Part shown: positions 27,696-35,721 of the stretch, piece by piece | Position numbering within the stretch: the first letter of the stretch is position 1 | Layout: each line of letters begins with the position of its first letter | Assembly: GCF_003945545.1 (NCBI RefSeq) | Contig: NZ_CP029617.1 | Coordinates: forward strand, 1-64,000 | Direction of reading: 5' to 3' | Source of the DNA: Streptomyces sp. WAC 01529 | GTDB lineage: Bacteria; Actinomycetota; Actinomycetes; Streptomycetales; Streptomycetaceae | Length of the DNA stretch: 64,000 bases | Program-made: the position numbers and the translations under genes | Notes under the pieces: model-generated | Databases searched by the model: none | Seen by the model: only the letters and a program-made list of their open reading frames with translations | Told to the model about the DNA's origin: nothing

Positions 27696-28109
27696 GTGCG
27701 GCGGGCAGCTCTGCCCGCCCACAACCACGGCGAGGCAGTACGCAAATCGTTGCAGGAGGCCCGCCCTGCCGGGCTCAAGCTCAAACAGCTGTCGTCCGCG
27801 ACCAGGCGCACGCCTTCCCAGGTCTGGACGGGAATCACGTTCCTGCGGAAAGTCGCACTGAAAGAGGGGCTGCCGCCTGTGACCTACAACCGCAAGGACG
27901 GCTTCCAGCTCTCGGAGGATCCCGCGGTCTGGATCGCCTACGAGAAAGCGATCTTCGAGACCGAGCTGCACCGGATCACCAACTTCATCGCCGGAATTGT
28001 TGCCCCGCACTCTGCCCGGATGCCCCAGGACGAGTGGGCACGTCTGGTCATGGACCAGCTCTCCGGGGTGCGGGCCACCCTGGAAGTCCTCTCCCGGATG
28101 GAACGCTGA
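27696..28109 (+). CDS. RacP-like small protein
   Basis: This 137-aa protein has a winged-helix-like middle (AGLKLKQLSSATRRTPSQVW, TGITFLRKVALKEGLPPVTY) and a helical C-terminus (DEWARLVMDQLSGVRATLEVL). This matches the short proteins annotated as RacP in Streptomyces; that label is from memory and carries no known biochemical role. The GTG start lies 2 bp after the DUF6192-like stop, so they are cotranscribed. Six bases after its stop begins the IS5-family transposase, so the element inserted right behind it, leaving the gene intact. Confidence 0.68.
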   Translation: MRRAALPAHNHGEAVRKSLQEARPAGLKLKQLSSATRRTPSQVWTGITFLRKVALKEGLPPVTYNRKDGFQLSEDPAVWIAYEKAIFETELHRITNFIAGIVAPHSARMPQDEWARLVMDQLSGVRATLEVLSRMER

Positions 28110-28115
28110 CCAGCG

Positions 28116-29036
28116 GTGACGACGCGGCAGCGGCGCTATCCCACCGACATGACGGACAGGGAGTGGGAGCTGGTCGAGCCGCTGCTGCCCACACCGGCCT
28201 GCGAGCTGCCCTCGGGCGGCCATCCGGAAGCCCATCCGCGGCGCGAGATCGTGGACGCGATCCGCTATCTGGTCGATAACGGGACGAAATGGAGAGCCAT
28301 TCCGGCGGATTTCCCGCCCTGAAGGACCGTGTTCGGGTTCTTCCAGCGCTGGGCGGAGGCCGGGGTGGTCACCGAGATCCGTGACCAGCTCCGTCAGCGG
28401 GTGCGCACCCGTTCCGGCCGGAACCCGAACACGGTCACGGTGATCCTGGACTCGCAGTCCGTCAAAGCCGCCGAGACCGTCGGGAAAGCCTCGCGCGGTT
28501 ACGACGCGGGCAAGAAAATCAATGGCCGCAAGCGGCACCTCGCGGTGGATACACGCGGCCTGCTGGTGCGGGTGATGGTCACCCCGGCCGACCAGCCCGA
28601 CCGTTTCGCGGGCCGTGACCTGCTCTTCCGGCTCCGCCTGACCCACCCCGAACTCACCCTGGCCTGGGCAGATTCCGCCTACGGCGGCACACTGACCACC
28701 TGGTCCAGGGACTTCCTCGACCTCACCCTGAAGACCGTCTCACGGCCCAGGGATGCCAAGGGATTCGTGGTCGTCAAACGCAGGTGGGTGGTCGAGCGCA
28801 CGAATGCCTGGGTCATGAGGGCCAGAAGGAACGTGCGGGACTACGAGAGGCTTCCTCAACACTCCGAAGCCCACATTTCCTGGACCATGATCACTCTCAT
28901 GACGCGCCGGCTCACCCGCAAGACACCGCTGGTCGACAAACCCCGCCCGCCCCGCGAGACCGAAGTGCCTCAGCCCAGAGTGCGGCTGCGGGCCTCCAGA
29001 CCCCACGGAATCCGGCTCGCCCCGGCCACCGTCTGA
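28116..29036 (+). pseudogene. IS5-family transposase interrupted by one in-frame TGA
   Basis: The reading frame 28116-29036 encodes a full-length IS5-family DDE transposase. Visible parts are TDREWELVEPLLP (N-terminus), WRAIPADFPP, TVILDSQSVKAAE (first Asp), NGRKRHLAVDTRGLL, LAWADSAYGG (second Asp) and VVVKRRWVVERTNAWVMRARR (Glu region). The only break is the TGA at 28320-28322, in the same frame, exactly where the family has the Trp of its P-P-W-x-T-V motif, so TGG has become TGA. The copy should be inactive unless the stop is read through. I could not define its terminal inverted repeats. Downstream is a strong terminator. Confidence 0.85.
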
Positions 29037-29129
29037 GCAACGCTCCGGCCTGCCGCATACCTCAGAGGATCCCGCCCGCCCCTCACCCTGAGTCAGGGGA
29101 CTGTCCTGTCGCCCCCGCACGCAGACACT

Positions 29130-29161
29130 CAGGCCGCCGCCTCCTGAGAGGCGGCGGCCTG
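29130..29161. terminator. Strong hairpin, likely bidirectional terminator
   Basis: CAGGCCGCCGCCTC pairs perfectly (14 bp) with GAGGCGGCGGCCTG across a CTGA loop. It lies between the IS5 transposase (plus) and the convergent small gene ending at 29186 (minus). No T-run follows, as is common in Streptomyces. Confidence 0.7.
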
Positions 29162-29185
29162 AATGCGGTACTGCAACGAGGTCGA

Positions 29186-29512
29186 TCAGTTGAGAACGAG
29201 GATGCTGGTGCCGATCGGCAGCGGGGCCGGGTAGTCCACCTTGACCTTGATCCGCACCCCTCCGTCGAACGGGGCCACCTGAGCGACGATGAAGTCGGCG
29301 CCGGCCTGGGGGTGCGGCTTGCCCTGGTACACCTGGAACGCCGCGACCAGGACCCGGGACGTGGAGCGGATCTGGTCGCTGTTGAAGGTGAGGAAGACAT
29401 CGCCCTTGCCGTCGGGCCAGTCGAGCTTCTGCACGCTGAAGAGCCCGGGCAGAAGCGTTGTCGATCCGGAAGTGGCTGAGGTGCTTGTACCGGGAGCAGC
29501 GCTCGTGGTCAT
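29186..29512 (-). CDS. Small unknown protein (108 aa)
   Basis: The ATG at 29512 has a near-perfect GAGGAGG 4 nt upstream, so the gene is credible. The first 25 residues are Ser/Thr/Ala-rich and low in complexity. The remainder alternates short hydrophobic strands (FSVQKLDW, GDVFLTF, VLVAAFQVY, VRIKVKVDY, TSILVLN), suggesting a compact beta-sandwich. It has no cysteines, signal peptide or membrane segment. I do not recognise the family. It ends at the strong terminator shared with the IS5 copy and belongs to a group of three small genes between 29.2 and 31.1 kb. Confidence 0.7.
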   Translation of the reverse strand: MTTSAAPGTSTSATSGSTTLLPGLFSVQKLDWPDGKGDVFLTFNSDQIRSTSRVLVAAFQVYQGKPHPQAGADFIVAQVAPFDGGVRIKVKVDYPAPLPIGTSILVLN

Positions 29513-30027
29513 GGTGCCTCCTCGCTCGGCCGGTGGCGGCGAGTACTCACCGCCGATCCACGGCACAACCTACGAGGACGGCAGTCCGGCGTAGCCAAGA
29601 ACAGCACAGTCTGTCCGGAACATGCTTCTCCAGACGAATTCGGCGCTCTTGACGGGGCTTTGCACCCTCCCGCCAGGACTGCGGCCCGTCGGCACCGGTC
29701 CGGTCTTCACCCGCTGGATCACCCCCAGGCGGCCTCGTCGTTTGCGGTCGTCGGGGCGCCGACACCCGGAGGATCTGATCACCCCAGACTTGTTCCGCAC
29801 CCGCTCTGCCGACGAACAGCGCCCAGACCCGACTTCCGACTCTCACTCCTGCCGCACCCGTCCCACCGCTTCGCCTTCTGGCTATGAACGTCAGTTGGGG
29901 AGTCGTTTCGCGATGAGTGCGGATGTCGCGTTCTGACCGACATTGCGATGACGGTTTGTTTTGACGTCAGGCGGGGGGCTTGCGGTGGGACTGTGGGGTG
30001 TGCTTCTGCCGCAGACGCGTCCGGACC
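29513..30027. other. Gene-free spacer, one arm of a 12-bp inverted repeat
   Basis: I see no gene here. GTTGGGGAGTCG at 29894-29905 is the exact reverse complement of 31149-31160. The segment between them holds the two very small genes at 30028 and 30880 and may be a small mobile unit or remnant. Confidence 0.4.
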
Positions 30028-30270
30028 TCAGCCGCCGCCTTCACCTGACGAGCCAAGGATGTCGCCGAGTGACTGGCCGGCGTCCTTAACATCTTGGGTG
30101 ACCGTGATCTTGTGTCCTACTGGCGTTGTGTCAATCGCCTTCACCAGCCCGAAGACGGACCCCTGCTTGTCCGGGGGAAGAAGCTTCGCCAAGGGGTCAC
30201 CGGCGGAGGGGTCTAGCGGTCCATCAGTTGCGCTCTTGCCCTTGATTCCGGCGAACGGGTTCTGCGCCAT
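30028..30270 (-). CDS. Small unknown Gly/Pro/Asp-rich protein (80 aa)
   Basis: The ATG at 30270 has GGAG 8 nt upstream. The sequence reads as a short soluble protein (NPFAGIKGKSATDGP at the start, KITVTQDVKDAGQSLGDILG near the end) with a Gly-rich tail. No motif or family is recognised. It is flanked by untranscribed-looking spacers on both sides and is bounded by the 12-bp inverted repeat (29894/31149). Confidence 0.55.
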   Translation of the reverse strand: MAQNPFAGIKGKSATDGPLDPSAGDPLAKLLPPDKQGSVFGLVKAIDTTPVGHKITVTQDVKDAGQSLGDILGSSGEGGG

Positions 30271-30879
30271 CACTGCACTCCTGCCTGTAGGAACGACTGC
30301 GGCCGGTGCCGCATCGACACCTACCAGGCGAACAGCACGCCGCCGCATACGCACCTGAGGGAGGGCTGATTGGGTCTGCCCTCGGTAATCCGATCGGCTT
30401 CGTGCCCGGTAGGGCCGATACGGCGGAGAGGGACCTCACGATCTCGCCCGCAGCCTGCGCGTGAACGCTCTTGGCCCCACCGCCCTCTGCCACACGTGCG
30501 GCGGCACCGGCGGCATGCGTACCCGGAGGCGGTCGAGACCGCGCACGCCGACTTCGCCGCCCGCCAGCAGTGCGACCGCAGCCCCAAGTAGTTACTCAGC
30601 GCTACACGCCACCTGGCGGTGGCTATACAAGAACAGAGCCGACTATGGAGGCAACCAGAGCTGACAGGGCGTCGCGTCAGCCTCCGCAGGCGCGGTGAGA
30701 ACCCGTCCTTGAACGTCGTTGGTGGGTCGACTGTGGAGGGTGTGGCCGGGTGTGAGTAGCTGACGTACGGGCGCATGGCCGGTCACCTTCTGGGCTAATC
30801 CAGATGCCGAGCCCGGGCAGGAGTGGGGCATCTGCATCAGCCTGGTGGTATCTGCTCACCCGCGCACGAAGGAGCACCC
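30271..30879. other. Spacer with possible gene remnant
   Basis: I see no intact gene in about 600 bp. Around 30460-30590 one plus frame reads through a DnaJ-like CHTCGGTGG motif, and a neighbouring frame ends with ADFAARQQC before a TAG at 30589. This looks like a frameshifted fragment of a zinc-binding protein, but the parent family is not clear. Confidence 0.3.
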
Positions 30880-31056
30880 ATGGGCATTGAGGACGAACTG
30901 GGCAAGGCAGCCGACCAGGCAAAGAAGGTTGTCACCGGCTCTGATGAGGACAAGCAGAAGCAGCAGCAGTTCGAGACCGCGGACACCAGCGGCAGCGAGA
31001 CCGACTCGGACGGGGGAGTTGTCAGCGACGACGAAGGCCGGGCCGGCGGCATCTGA
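30880..31056 (+). CDS. Very small acidic protein (58 aa)
   Basis: The ATG at 30880 has AAGGAG 6 nt upstream. Residues 1-20 form a Lys/Ala helix (IEDELGKAADQAKKV) reminiscent of CsbD-like stress proteins. From 20 on the protein is highly acidic and Gln/Ser/Thr-rich, probably disordered. The ribosome site supports translation; the function is unknown. Confidence 0.6.
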   Translation: MGIEDELGKAADQAKKVVTGSDEDKQKQQQFETADTSGSETDSDGGVVSDDEGRAGGI

Positions 31057-31148
31057 GAACTCGTCCCGGAACCTGCTTCGAGGGTTCCCAGACGGGTTCT
31101 GAGTGACATCAAAACTCATCGCGATTGATCATGCAGACACGCGCTTAG

Positions 31149-31160
31149 CGACTCCCCAAC
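31149..31160. repeat. 12-bp inverted repeat, right arm
   Basis: CGACTCCCCAAC is the reverse complement of 29894-29905. Between the arms lie 1.24 kb with two small genes and a possible gene remnant. A second shared piece, GGGAGTCGTTTCG, continues from the left arm and recurs inverted at 31166-31178, strengthening the case that the ends are related. Confidence 0.4.
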
Positions 31161-31242
31161 ACACTTCGAAACGACTCCCGCTCAGACCTTCACAACCAGC
31201 CTTCGCTCATCCAACTCAACGAGTGGCCACGGCGGGGAGACA

Positions 31243-31259
31243 GTTCAGACACAGGCACT
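31243..31259 (-). repeat. 17-bp inverted repeat, right copy
   Basis: GTTCAGACACAGGCACT is the exact inverse of the copy at 26571. It ends immediately before the TAGGGT box of the promoter for the gene at 31273, so it would cover the -35 region. Confidence 0.5.
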
Positions 31260-31272
31260 TAGGGTCAATGCT
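31260..31272 (+). promoter_or_regulatory. Leaderless promoter (-10 TAGGGT)
   Basis: TAGGGT at 31260-31265 is followed by a 7-nt spacer and the GTG at 31273. A near-identical 21-nt block, differing at two positions and ending TGTGATCAG, lies at 40538-40558. The two promoters and start codons therefore share an origin. Confidence 0.6.
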
Positions 31273-33510
31273 GTGATCAGGGAGTACTACCCGCGGGCGT
31301 GGCAGCATCTGGACAATGCGCGGCGGGCCAAGGTGGCGATGGCGCGGTTGTGGAACACGCTGCTCGAGGGCGGACTGGTCGAGGAGGGCGTGGTCACGCA
31401 TCCGGACGGGTCGGGGGTCATCACGGCCTGGCTGGCTTGGCCGCCGGGTGGGCAGGCGGAGCTGACCGAGCTGTTCGGCGGGTGTGTGCAGGAGCTGTGG
31501 GCGTGCCTGGATGCGCTGGTGACGGAGTCCGTTGAGGCGTTCAGTGCGCTGCAGCGGCTGCGCAGGCCTGAGTGTCCCCGGTTCTTTCCGGTCGCTGATT
31601 CTCTCGAGGGATTCCGGGAGTCGCTGGCCGAGTCGTGCATGGACGGCGCCCTGCGGTCGCACGTGGCGATGGTGGAGGACTGCCAGCCCTTTCAGGACAG
31701 CGATGGCGACGAGGTCATCGACCGGATCCGCCGGGGGCTGGCCCTTCTGCTGGCTTGGGAGGCGGCGCTGGATGCCGGGGCGGTGATGGGCGCGTGGGCG
31801 ACCCCCGTCGAACCGCAGGTCCGTGCCGCAGCGCCCGCAGTGGTCGAGAGCGTTAAGGCGGCGGAGCCCGGCGCGCTAGGCGAACAGGAACATGTCCTGG
31901 CCCGCTACCGGCTGAGCTCCTACCAGAGCGGGTGTGCTGTGACCGCGCGGGCGGGCACGTATGTCGACCTGTGTTTCACGGAGGGGTTCGTCCCGGCAGA
32001 CAACGAGGACACCTTCGTCCGGCGGCTGTCGCTGGTGATCGAGGCGGTCACCCGGTTCGCTATCTCGTTTGCGTGGCTGTCCAGCCAGGTGCCGGGCAGC
32101 CGGCACGTGCTGTCTGCCGGGCACTCCGCCCCCGGCGACACCTGGATCGCAGCCACACGCTCGTCGAGGCACTGGTCCGCCGAGCAGCTGGCCGCGCTGG
32201 CCTCCTCGGACATCGGCCTGGGACGAGTCGAGGACGCCGACACGCTCACGCTGATGGTGAGCACTCCGAGCGGTGTGTTCGAGCGGGTCATCCCGCACGC
32301 GACGCCCTTGCGCAGCCACGACCGGCGGGGCACGGCCGCGGAGATAGCCGTGCAGGATGCGGCGGCCACCTGGGGTCTGCCGGATTTCGTGATGGCCCCG
32401 AGTGTGGAACGCAAGGGGCGAGGCGTGCGGGAGATCAGCGACGGTCTGCTGGTGGTCGGCGACCAGGGGGTCGTCGTGCAGATCAAGGCGCGCGAGGGCG
32501 AGCCAGCCTCAGTAGAGCGGGAGACGTCCTGGGTCCTGAAGCAAATCACCGCGGCGGGCAAGCAGATCCAGGGCACCGCCCGCCGGCTGCGGGCAGAGAG
32601 CGTACACATGGTCAACGGACGGGGCCGCCGCGTCCGCGTCGACGGACCGGCCGTCGACTGGGTCGGCGTCGCCATCATCGAACACCCTGATCTGCCACAG
32701 GAGTTGGCTGTCGCGGAGCATCACGGACGCACGCCGGTGATCGCTCTGCTGCGACGCGACTGGGAGTTCTTGTTCAACCAGTTGCGCTCCACCCACGCCG
32801 TAGTCGGCTATCTGCACCGGGTCGGCACGTCGGCGCCCGTTCTGGGCGACGAGCCGGAGCGTTACTACGAGCTGGCCGCCGCGGACGCCGAGGCAGTACC
32901 GGCAGCGGCGGACCCGTCCTGGACTCGGCGCGGCGGACAGCCGCACAGCGTGCCGCTGCTGCCCGCCGCCCCGGCCGGCAGTGACGACGACGAAGCCCAC
33001 ACCATGGTCCGCATCCTGCTCGAGGACGTAGCCACCAGCCCACTGGACCCGGACGAGTGGGATACCCGGCAACGCGTCCTGGCCTGCCTCGACAGCCTGC
33101 CGGTCGGGTACCGCACAGATTTGGGCCGTTTTCTGCTGGACGCGCTGGCCGCGGTCGCCGAGCCTGCGACAGGCACCACGGTATGGCGGATGCGCACCTT
33201 CATCGCCGGGCCTGATCGGGATCAGCTTGGCTTCGCCGTCTGTTCCGCCCTGACCGACCACACCCGCGCCGCGTTCTCCGCCTGGCTTCAGCTGCGCCAT
33301 CACGAACGCGGCGAGCATGCGGACCTCGCCCAGCTCACGTCGGTCGGTGTGCTGCTCACTCCCCGCGCCGACGGCTACCGGGAATGGGACACCACCATGA
33401 GTGCCCTCAGCGGCGCCCCGGAACTGAACGGTGAGGAACTACGCGCCTACCAGGATCTGTTCAATACGCCCAGCGGCCCGGCAGGCACCGCCTCGAAGCC
33501 ATCGCCCTGA
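31273..33510 (+). CDS. Large protein with REase-like centre (745 aa)
   Basis: The GTG start at 31273 lies 7 nt after TAGGGT, consistent with leaderless translation. The N-terminal about 200 residues are helical. Around 385-410 an Asp (EISDGLLVVGD) followed by VVVQIKARE gives the D...(Q)-x-K layout of a restriction-endonuclease-like fold, with an E-rich helix afterwards. The acidic residue before x-K is Gln here, so catalytic activity is uncertain. The rest shows strands (WVGVAIIEHPDLP) and a helical C-terminus, without membrane segments. I do not recognise the family. It is a single gene facing a DnaX-Vsr fusion (minus), within a run of defence-type genes, so a DNA-targeting conflict role is plausible but inferred. 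Confidence 0.78.
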   Translation: MIREYYPRAWQHLDNARRAKVAMARLWNTLLEGGLVEEGVVTHPDGSGVITAWLAWPPGGQAELTELFGGCVQELWACLDALVTESVEAFSALQRLRRPECPRFFPVADSLEGFRESLAESCMDGALRSHVAMVEDCQPFQDSDGDEVIDRIRRGLALLLAWEAALDAGAVMGAWATPVEPQVRAAAPAVVESVKAAEPGALGEQEHVLARYRLSSYQSGCAVTARAGTYVDLCFTEGFVPADNEDTFVRRLSLVIEAVTRFAISFAWLSSQVPGSRHVLSAGHSAPGDTWIAATRSSRHWSAEQLAALASSDIGLGRVEDADTLTLMVSTPSGVFERVIPHATPLRSHDRRGTAAEIAVQDAAATWGLPDFVMAPSVERKGRGVREISDGLLVVGDQGVVVQIKAREGEPASVERETSWVLKQITAAGKQIQGTARRLRAESVHMVNGRGRRVRVDGPAVDWVGVAIIEHPDLPQELAVAEHHGRTPVIALLRRDWEFLFNQLRSTHAVVGYLHRVGTSAPVLGDEPERYYELAAADAEAVPAAADPSWTRRGGQPHSVPLLPAAPAGSDDDEAHTMVRILLEDVATSPLDPDEWDTRQRVLACLDSLPVGYRTDLGRFLLDALAAVAEPATGTTVWRMRTFIAGPDRDQLGFAVCSALTDHTRAAFSAWLQLRHHERGEHADLAQLTSVGVLLTPRADGYREWDTTMSALSGAPELNGEELRAYQDLFNTPSGPAGTASKPSP

Positions 33511-33592
33511 GAGGGCGGCAAGACGGACAGCGGTGCCGCCAGCGCTGCGGTCGCCTTCGGCCGTTCGGTGATCGGCCGGGCTGCCGCTGTGG

Positions 33593-34891
33593 TCAGTGGT
33601 GTTCGTGCAGCCGGGTGAGGAACTGCCGGATGAGGACGTCGACTTCGCGGTCGGCGCTGAATCCCTTGAGCTGGATGCGTTCGATGTGGGCGATTCCGCT
33701 GTTGCGCCAGGACCTGTCGAGGGCGGCGTCCGCGGCGAAGTGTTCGTGGTGATGGGGTTCGTCGACCTCGATGGCACCCACCCGGCCGGAAGCGGTGACG
33801 AGGAAGTCCGGGACCCAGGTGCTGCCGCTACCGACCCGGGCCCTCGGCAGCGGGAAGATGGCGATGGTGGAATCCTGCGGCAGCTGTGCCTGTGCCCGCT
33901 TCAACGCCTCGTAGACGAGCATTTGCTCCCGGGCGTCGAAGGCGAAACCGTCCCTGCTGAAGGTGGCGGCTGCCTCCTCGGCACGGGGCCGGGGGTACTG
34001 GCTGGGGGATGTTTTATTGATCAGCTTCTCTTGGAGGCTCTGCCTCCAGTCGTCACCGGTCTCGGGGAGGGCCGGAATGGCGCTGACGTTGTCGACCAGC
34101 AGGTCGTGACGTGCCGCCACGTGGACGAGCAGGGGCCGGATGGCGGCGAGGACCTCTGGGGTGAAGCGGGCAACGAGGTAGAGCGGCACGATGAGGGCGA
34201 CGTCTTCGCCTTCCTCAGAACGGTCACTGGGGACATGCTCGATGTCTTCCACGTCCGCCAGCAAGGCGGCGGCCTGGCTGTTTCCGTCCTCGTACAGCAG
34301 GAACGCTGTCTGGGCCAGGACGAGATACAGAATGGCCGTCAGGGCCTCGTCCGGCTCCGCTGACGTGTCGGCGGCCGGAACGGTACCGGGCGCATCCACC
34401 TGCGTGGGACCTTCAGGGCTGGGCAGGTCGGAGGGAGAGGGGATCCTGCCTTGCACCAGCAGCTCTACGGCGGGCGGAGGACTGAGAAGCTCTGCGAGCA
34501 CCTCCTCGAGCACGCGGCGACAATACGAGTTGATCAAGGTTTCGTATGCGCCCGGGCTGAACATGTTGAGCGTGAGCGTGCTGCCGTCGTAGAAGAGCAC
34601 GCTCGCGTTCTGGCTCAGCAGGATCCAGGCGAACCGCATCCGCTCATCGATGGCTTGCAGAAGCTGCGGCCACAGCTCTTGCATGTCTGCCGTCCTGTCG
34701 GCCGTGGCGCCCTCCCCGTGTGCTGCCCCACCAGCAGCGTAGGAAGAGACGCTGACCGCCGGAGGCGGATCGCTGCTGCCGTTACCCGTACGCCTGAACT
34801 CCGTCCGCACGGGGGGCCTTGGCCTTGCCGATCGAGAACTCGCCGCATCCGCACAACCTCGACCGGAGGCCCGTGGGACCAACTCGTCCAC
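33593..34891 (-). CDS. DnaX tau/gamma-like domain fused to Vsr/DUF559-like nuclease
   Basis: From Met70 the sequence (ELWPQLLQAIDERMRFAWIL, then SQNASVLFYDGSTLTLNMF) closely follows the domain that ends the clamp-loader subunit DnaX of Streptomyces, where I recall the same order of W-P, R-F-W-L-L-S-Q-N-A and D-G-T-L. A long acidic helical middle follows. The C-terminus from about 350 is Vsr/DUF559-like: WVPDFLVTASGRVGAIEVDE, then PHHHEHFAADAALDRSW. This gives PD, an E-V-D strand and conserved His. The DnaX domain could place a nuclease at the replication fork. GTG 34891 is the longest start; ATG 34684 (363 aa) begins right at the DnaX-like part and is also possible. Confidence 0.75.
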   Translation of the reverse strand: MDELVPRASGRGCADAASSRSARPRPPVRTEFRRTGNGSSDPPPAVSVSSYAAGGAAHGEGATADRTADMQELWPQLLQAIDERMRFAWILLSQNASVLFYDGSTLTLNMFSPGAYETLINSYCRRVLEEVLAELLSPPPAVELLVQGRIPSPSDLPSPEGPTQVDAPGTVPAADTSAEPDEALTAILYLVLAQTAFLLYEDGNSQAAALLADVEDIEHVPSDRSEEGEDVALIVPLYLVARFTPEVLAAIRPLLVHVAARHDLLVDNVSAIPALPETGDDWRQSLQEKLINKTSPSQYPRPRAEEAAATFSRDGFAFDAREQMLVYEALKRAQAQLPQDSTIAIFPLPRARVGSGSTWVPDFLVTASGRVGAIEVDEPHHHEHFAADAALDRSWRNSGIAHIERIQLKGFSADREVDVLIRQFLTRLHEHH

Positions 34892-35067
34892 CCCCGGTTA
34901 GAGATGCGGCTGTTCGCGCCGTACCCAGCGGCCGTCGCTCAATCGGCGTGCTGTTCTAGAGAATCCTGCGCCCGACCAGGGGCTGCGCGAGAGGATGCAC
35001 TGGGTCGGCGAGCAGTACGCAGTGGGCCACCGGGGCGCGTGATTCTTGGGACCAGCCGAATTGCAGC

Positions 35068-35721
35068 ATGGCTGTGGGGGCTGGGTGGCGGTGGACGCTG
35101 TGGGAGTGGGATGAGTGGGGGGACATGGCAACGTGGTTTGAGCGTATGGCAGCGATTCCTGGTGTGCGGTTCGCCGGGAGCCCTGGTGTCGTCCGCGAAG
35201 CGCTCGCAGCGGCACGTGTCCGTCCGGAGGTATCGTACGGCTCGCTGATGTGGCCCACTGCTGAGGGCAGTACGTCGGCAACGCCGGCCAGCCGGCACGT
35301 GCCGGTGGAGGCGAGCGGGGCGGGCCTGGTCAGCCGGGTCTGGGAGGCGCTGGAGCTTCCCGGTGAAGCGATGGACTACCACTTCGTCCTCCAAGGGGCG
35401 GTGGACCGCTTGTGGAGCGGTAGACGCTCCTACTCTGACGGGCTTGAGCTGCTTGAGGTGTTCGCGCTGCTGGACTTGGAGTTGATGGAGGCTGCCCCGC
35501 AGGTGGTCTCCTTTGACACCGGCTCCGTCCCGACATCGTTCGTGCACGTGACGTCCGTTCCCCGGCTGGTGATGCTGCTGGAACGCGAAGGCGCCTTCGC
35601 CGACGCCCTCGAACTGGCACGGCGGCTGGTCCGTTTCGACCAGGGTGAGGATGCGGTGGGCCGCCTCTCGGAGAAGATCGGCGCGCTGGCGGCCGAGTCG
35701 ACGGTTGGCGGGACGGCATGA
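35068..35721 (+). CDS. Unknown 217-aa protein, first gene of TerD/helicase operon
   Basis: I do not recognise this family. The protein is soluble and mostly helical, with Trp-rich N-terminus (RWTLWEWDEWGD) and a C-terminal half of amphipathic helices (LLEVFALLDLELMEAAPQV, LARRLVRFDQGEDAVGRL). ATG 35068 is the longest start; ATG 35125, after a G-rich stretch, would remove 19 residues. The stop overlaps the start of the nuclease-helicase gene (ATGA), so it is cotranslated with it and probably belongs to the same complex. The 176 bp upstream hold no gene. Confidence 0.72.
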   Translation: MAVGAGWRWTLWEWDEWGDMATWFERMAAIPGVRFAGSPGVVREALAAARVRPEVSYGSLMWPTAEGSTSATPASRHVPVEASGAGLVSRVWEALELPGEAMDYHFVLQGAVDRLWSGRRSYSDGLELLEVFALLDLELMEAAPQVVSFDTGSVPTSFVHVTSVPRLVMLLEREGAFADALELARRLVRFDQGEDAVGRLSEKIGALAAESTVGGTA

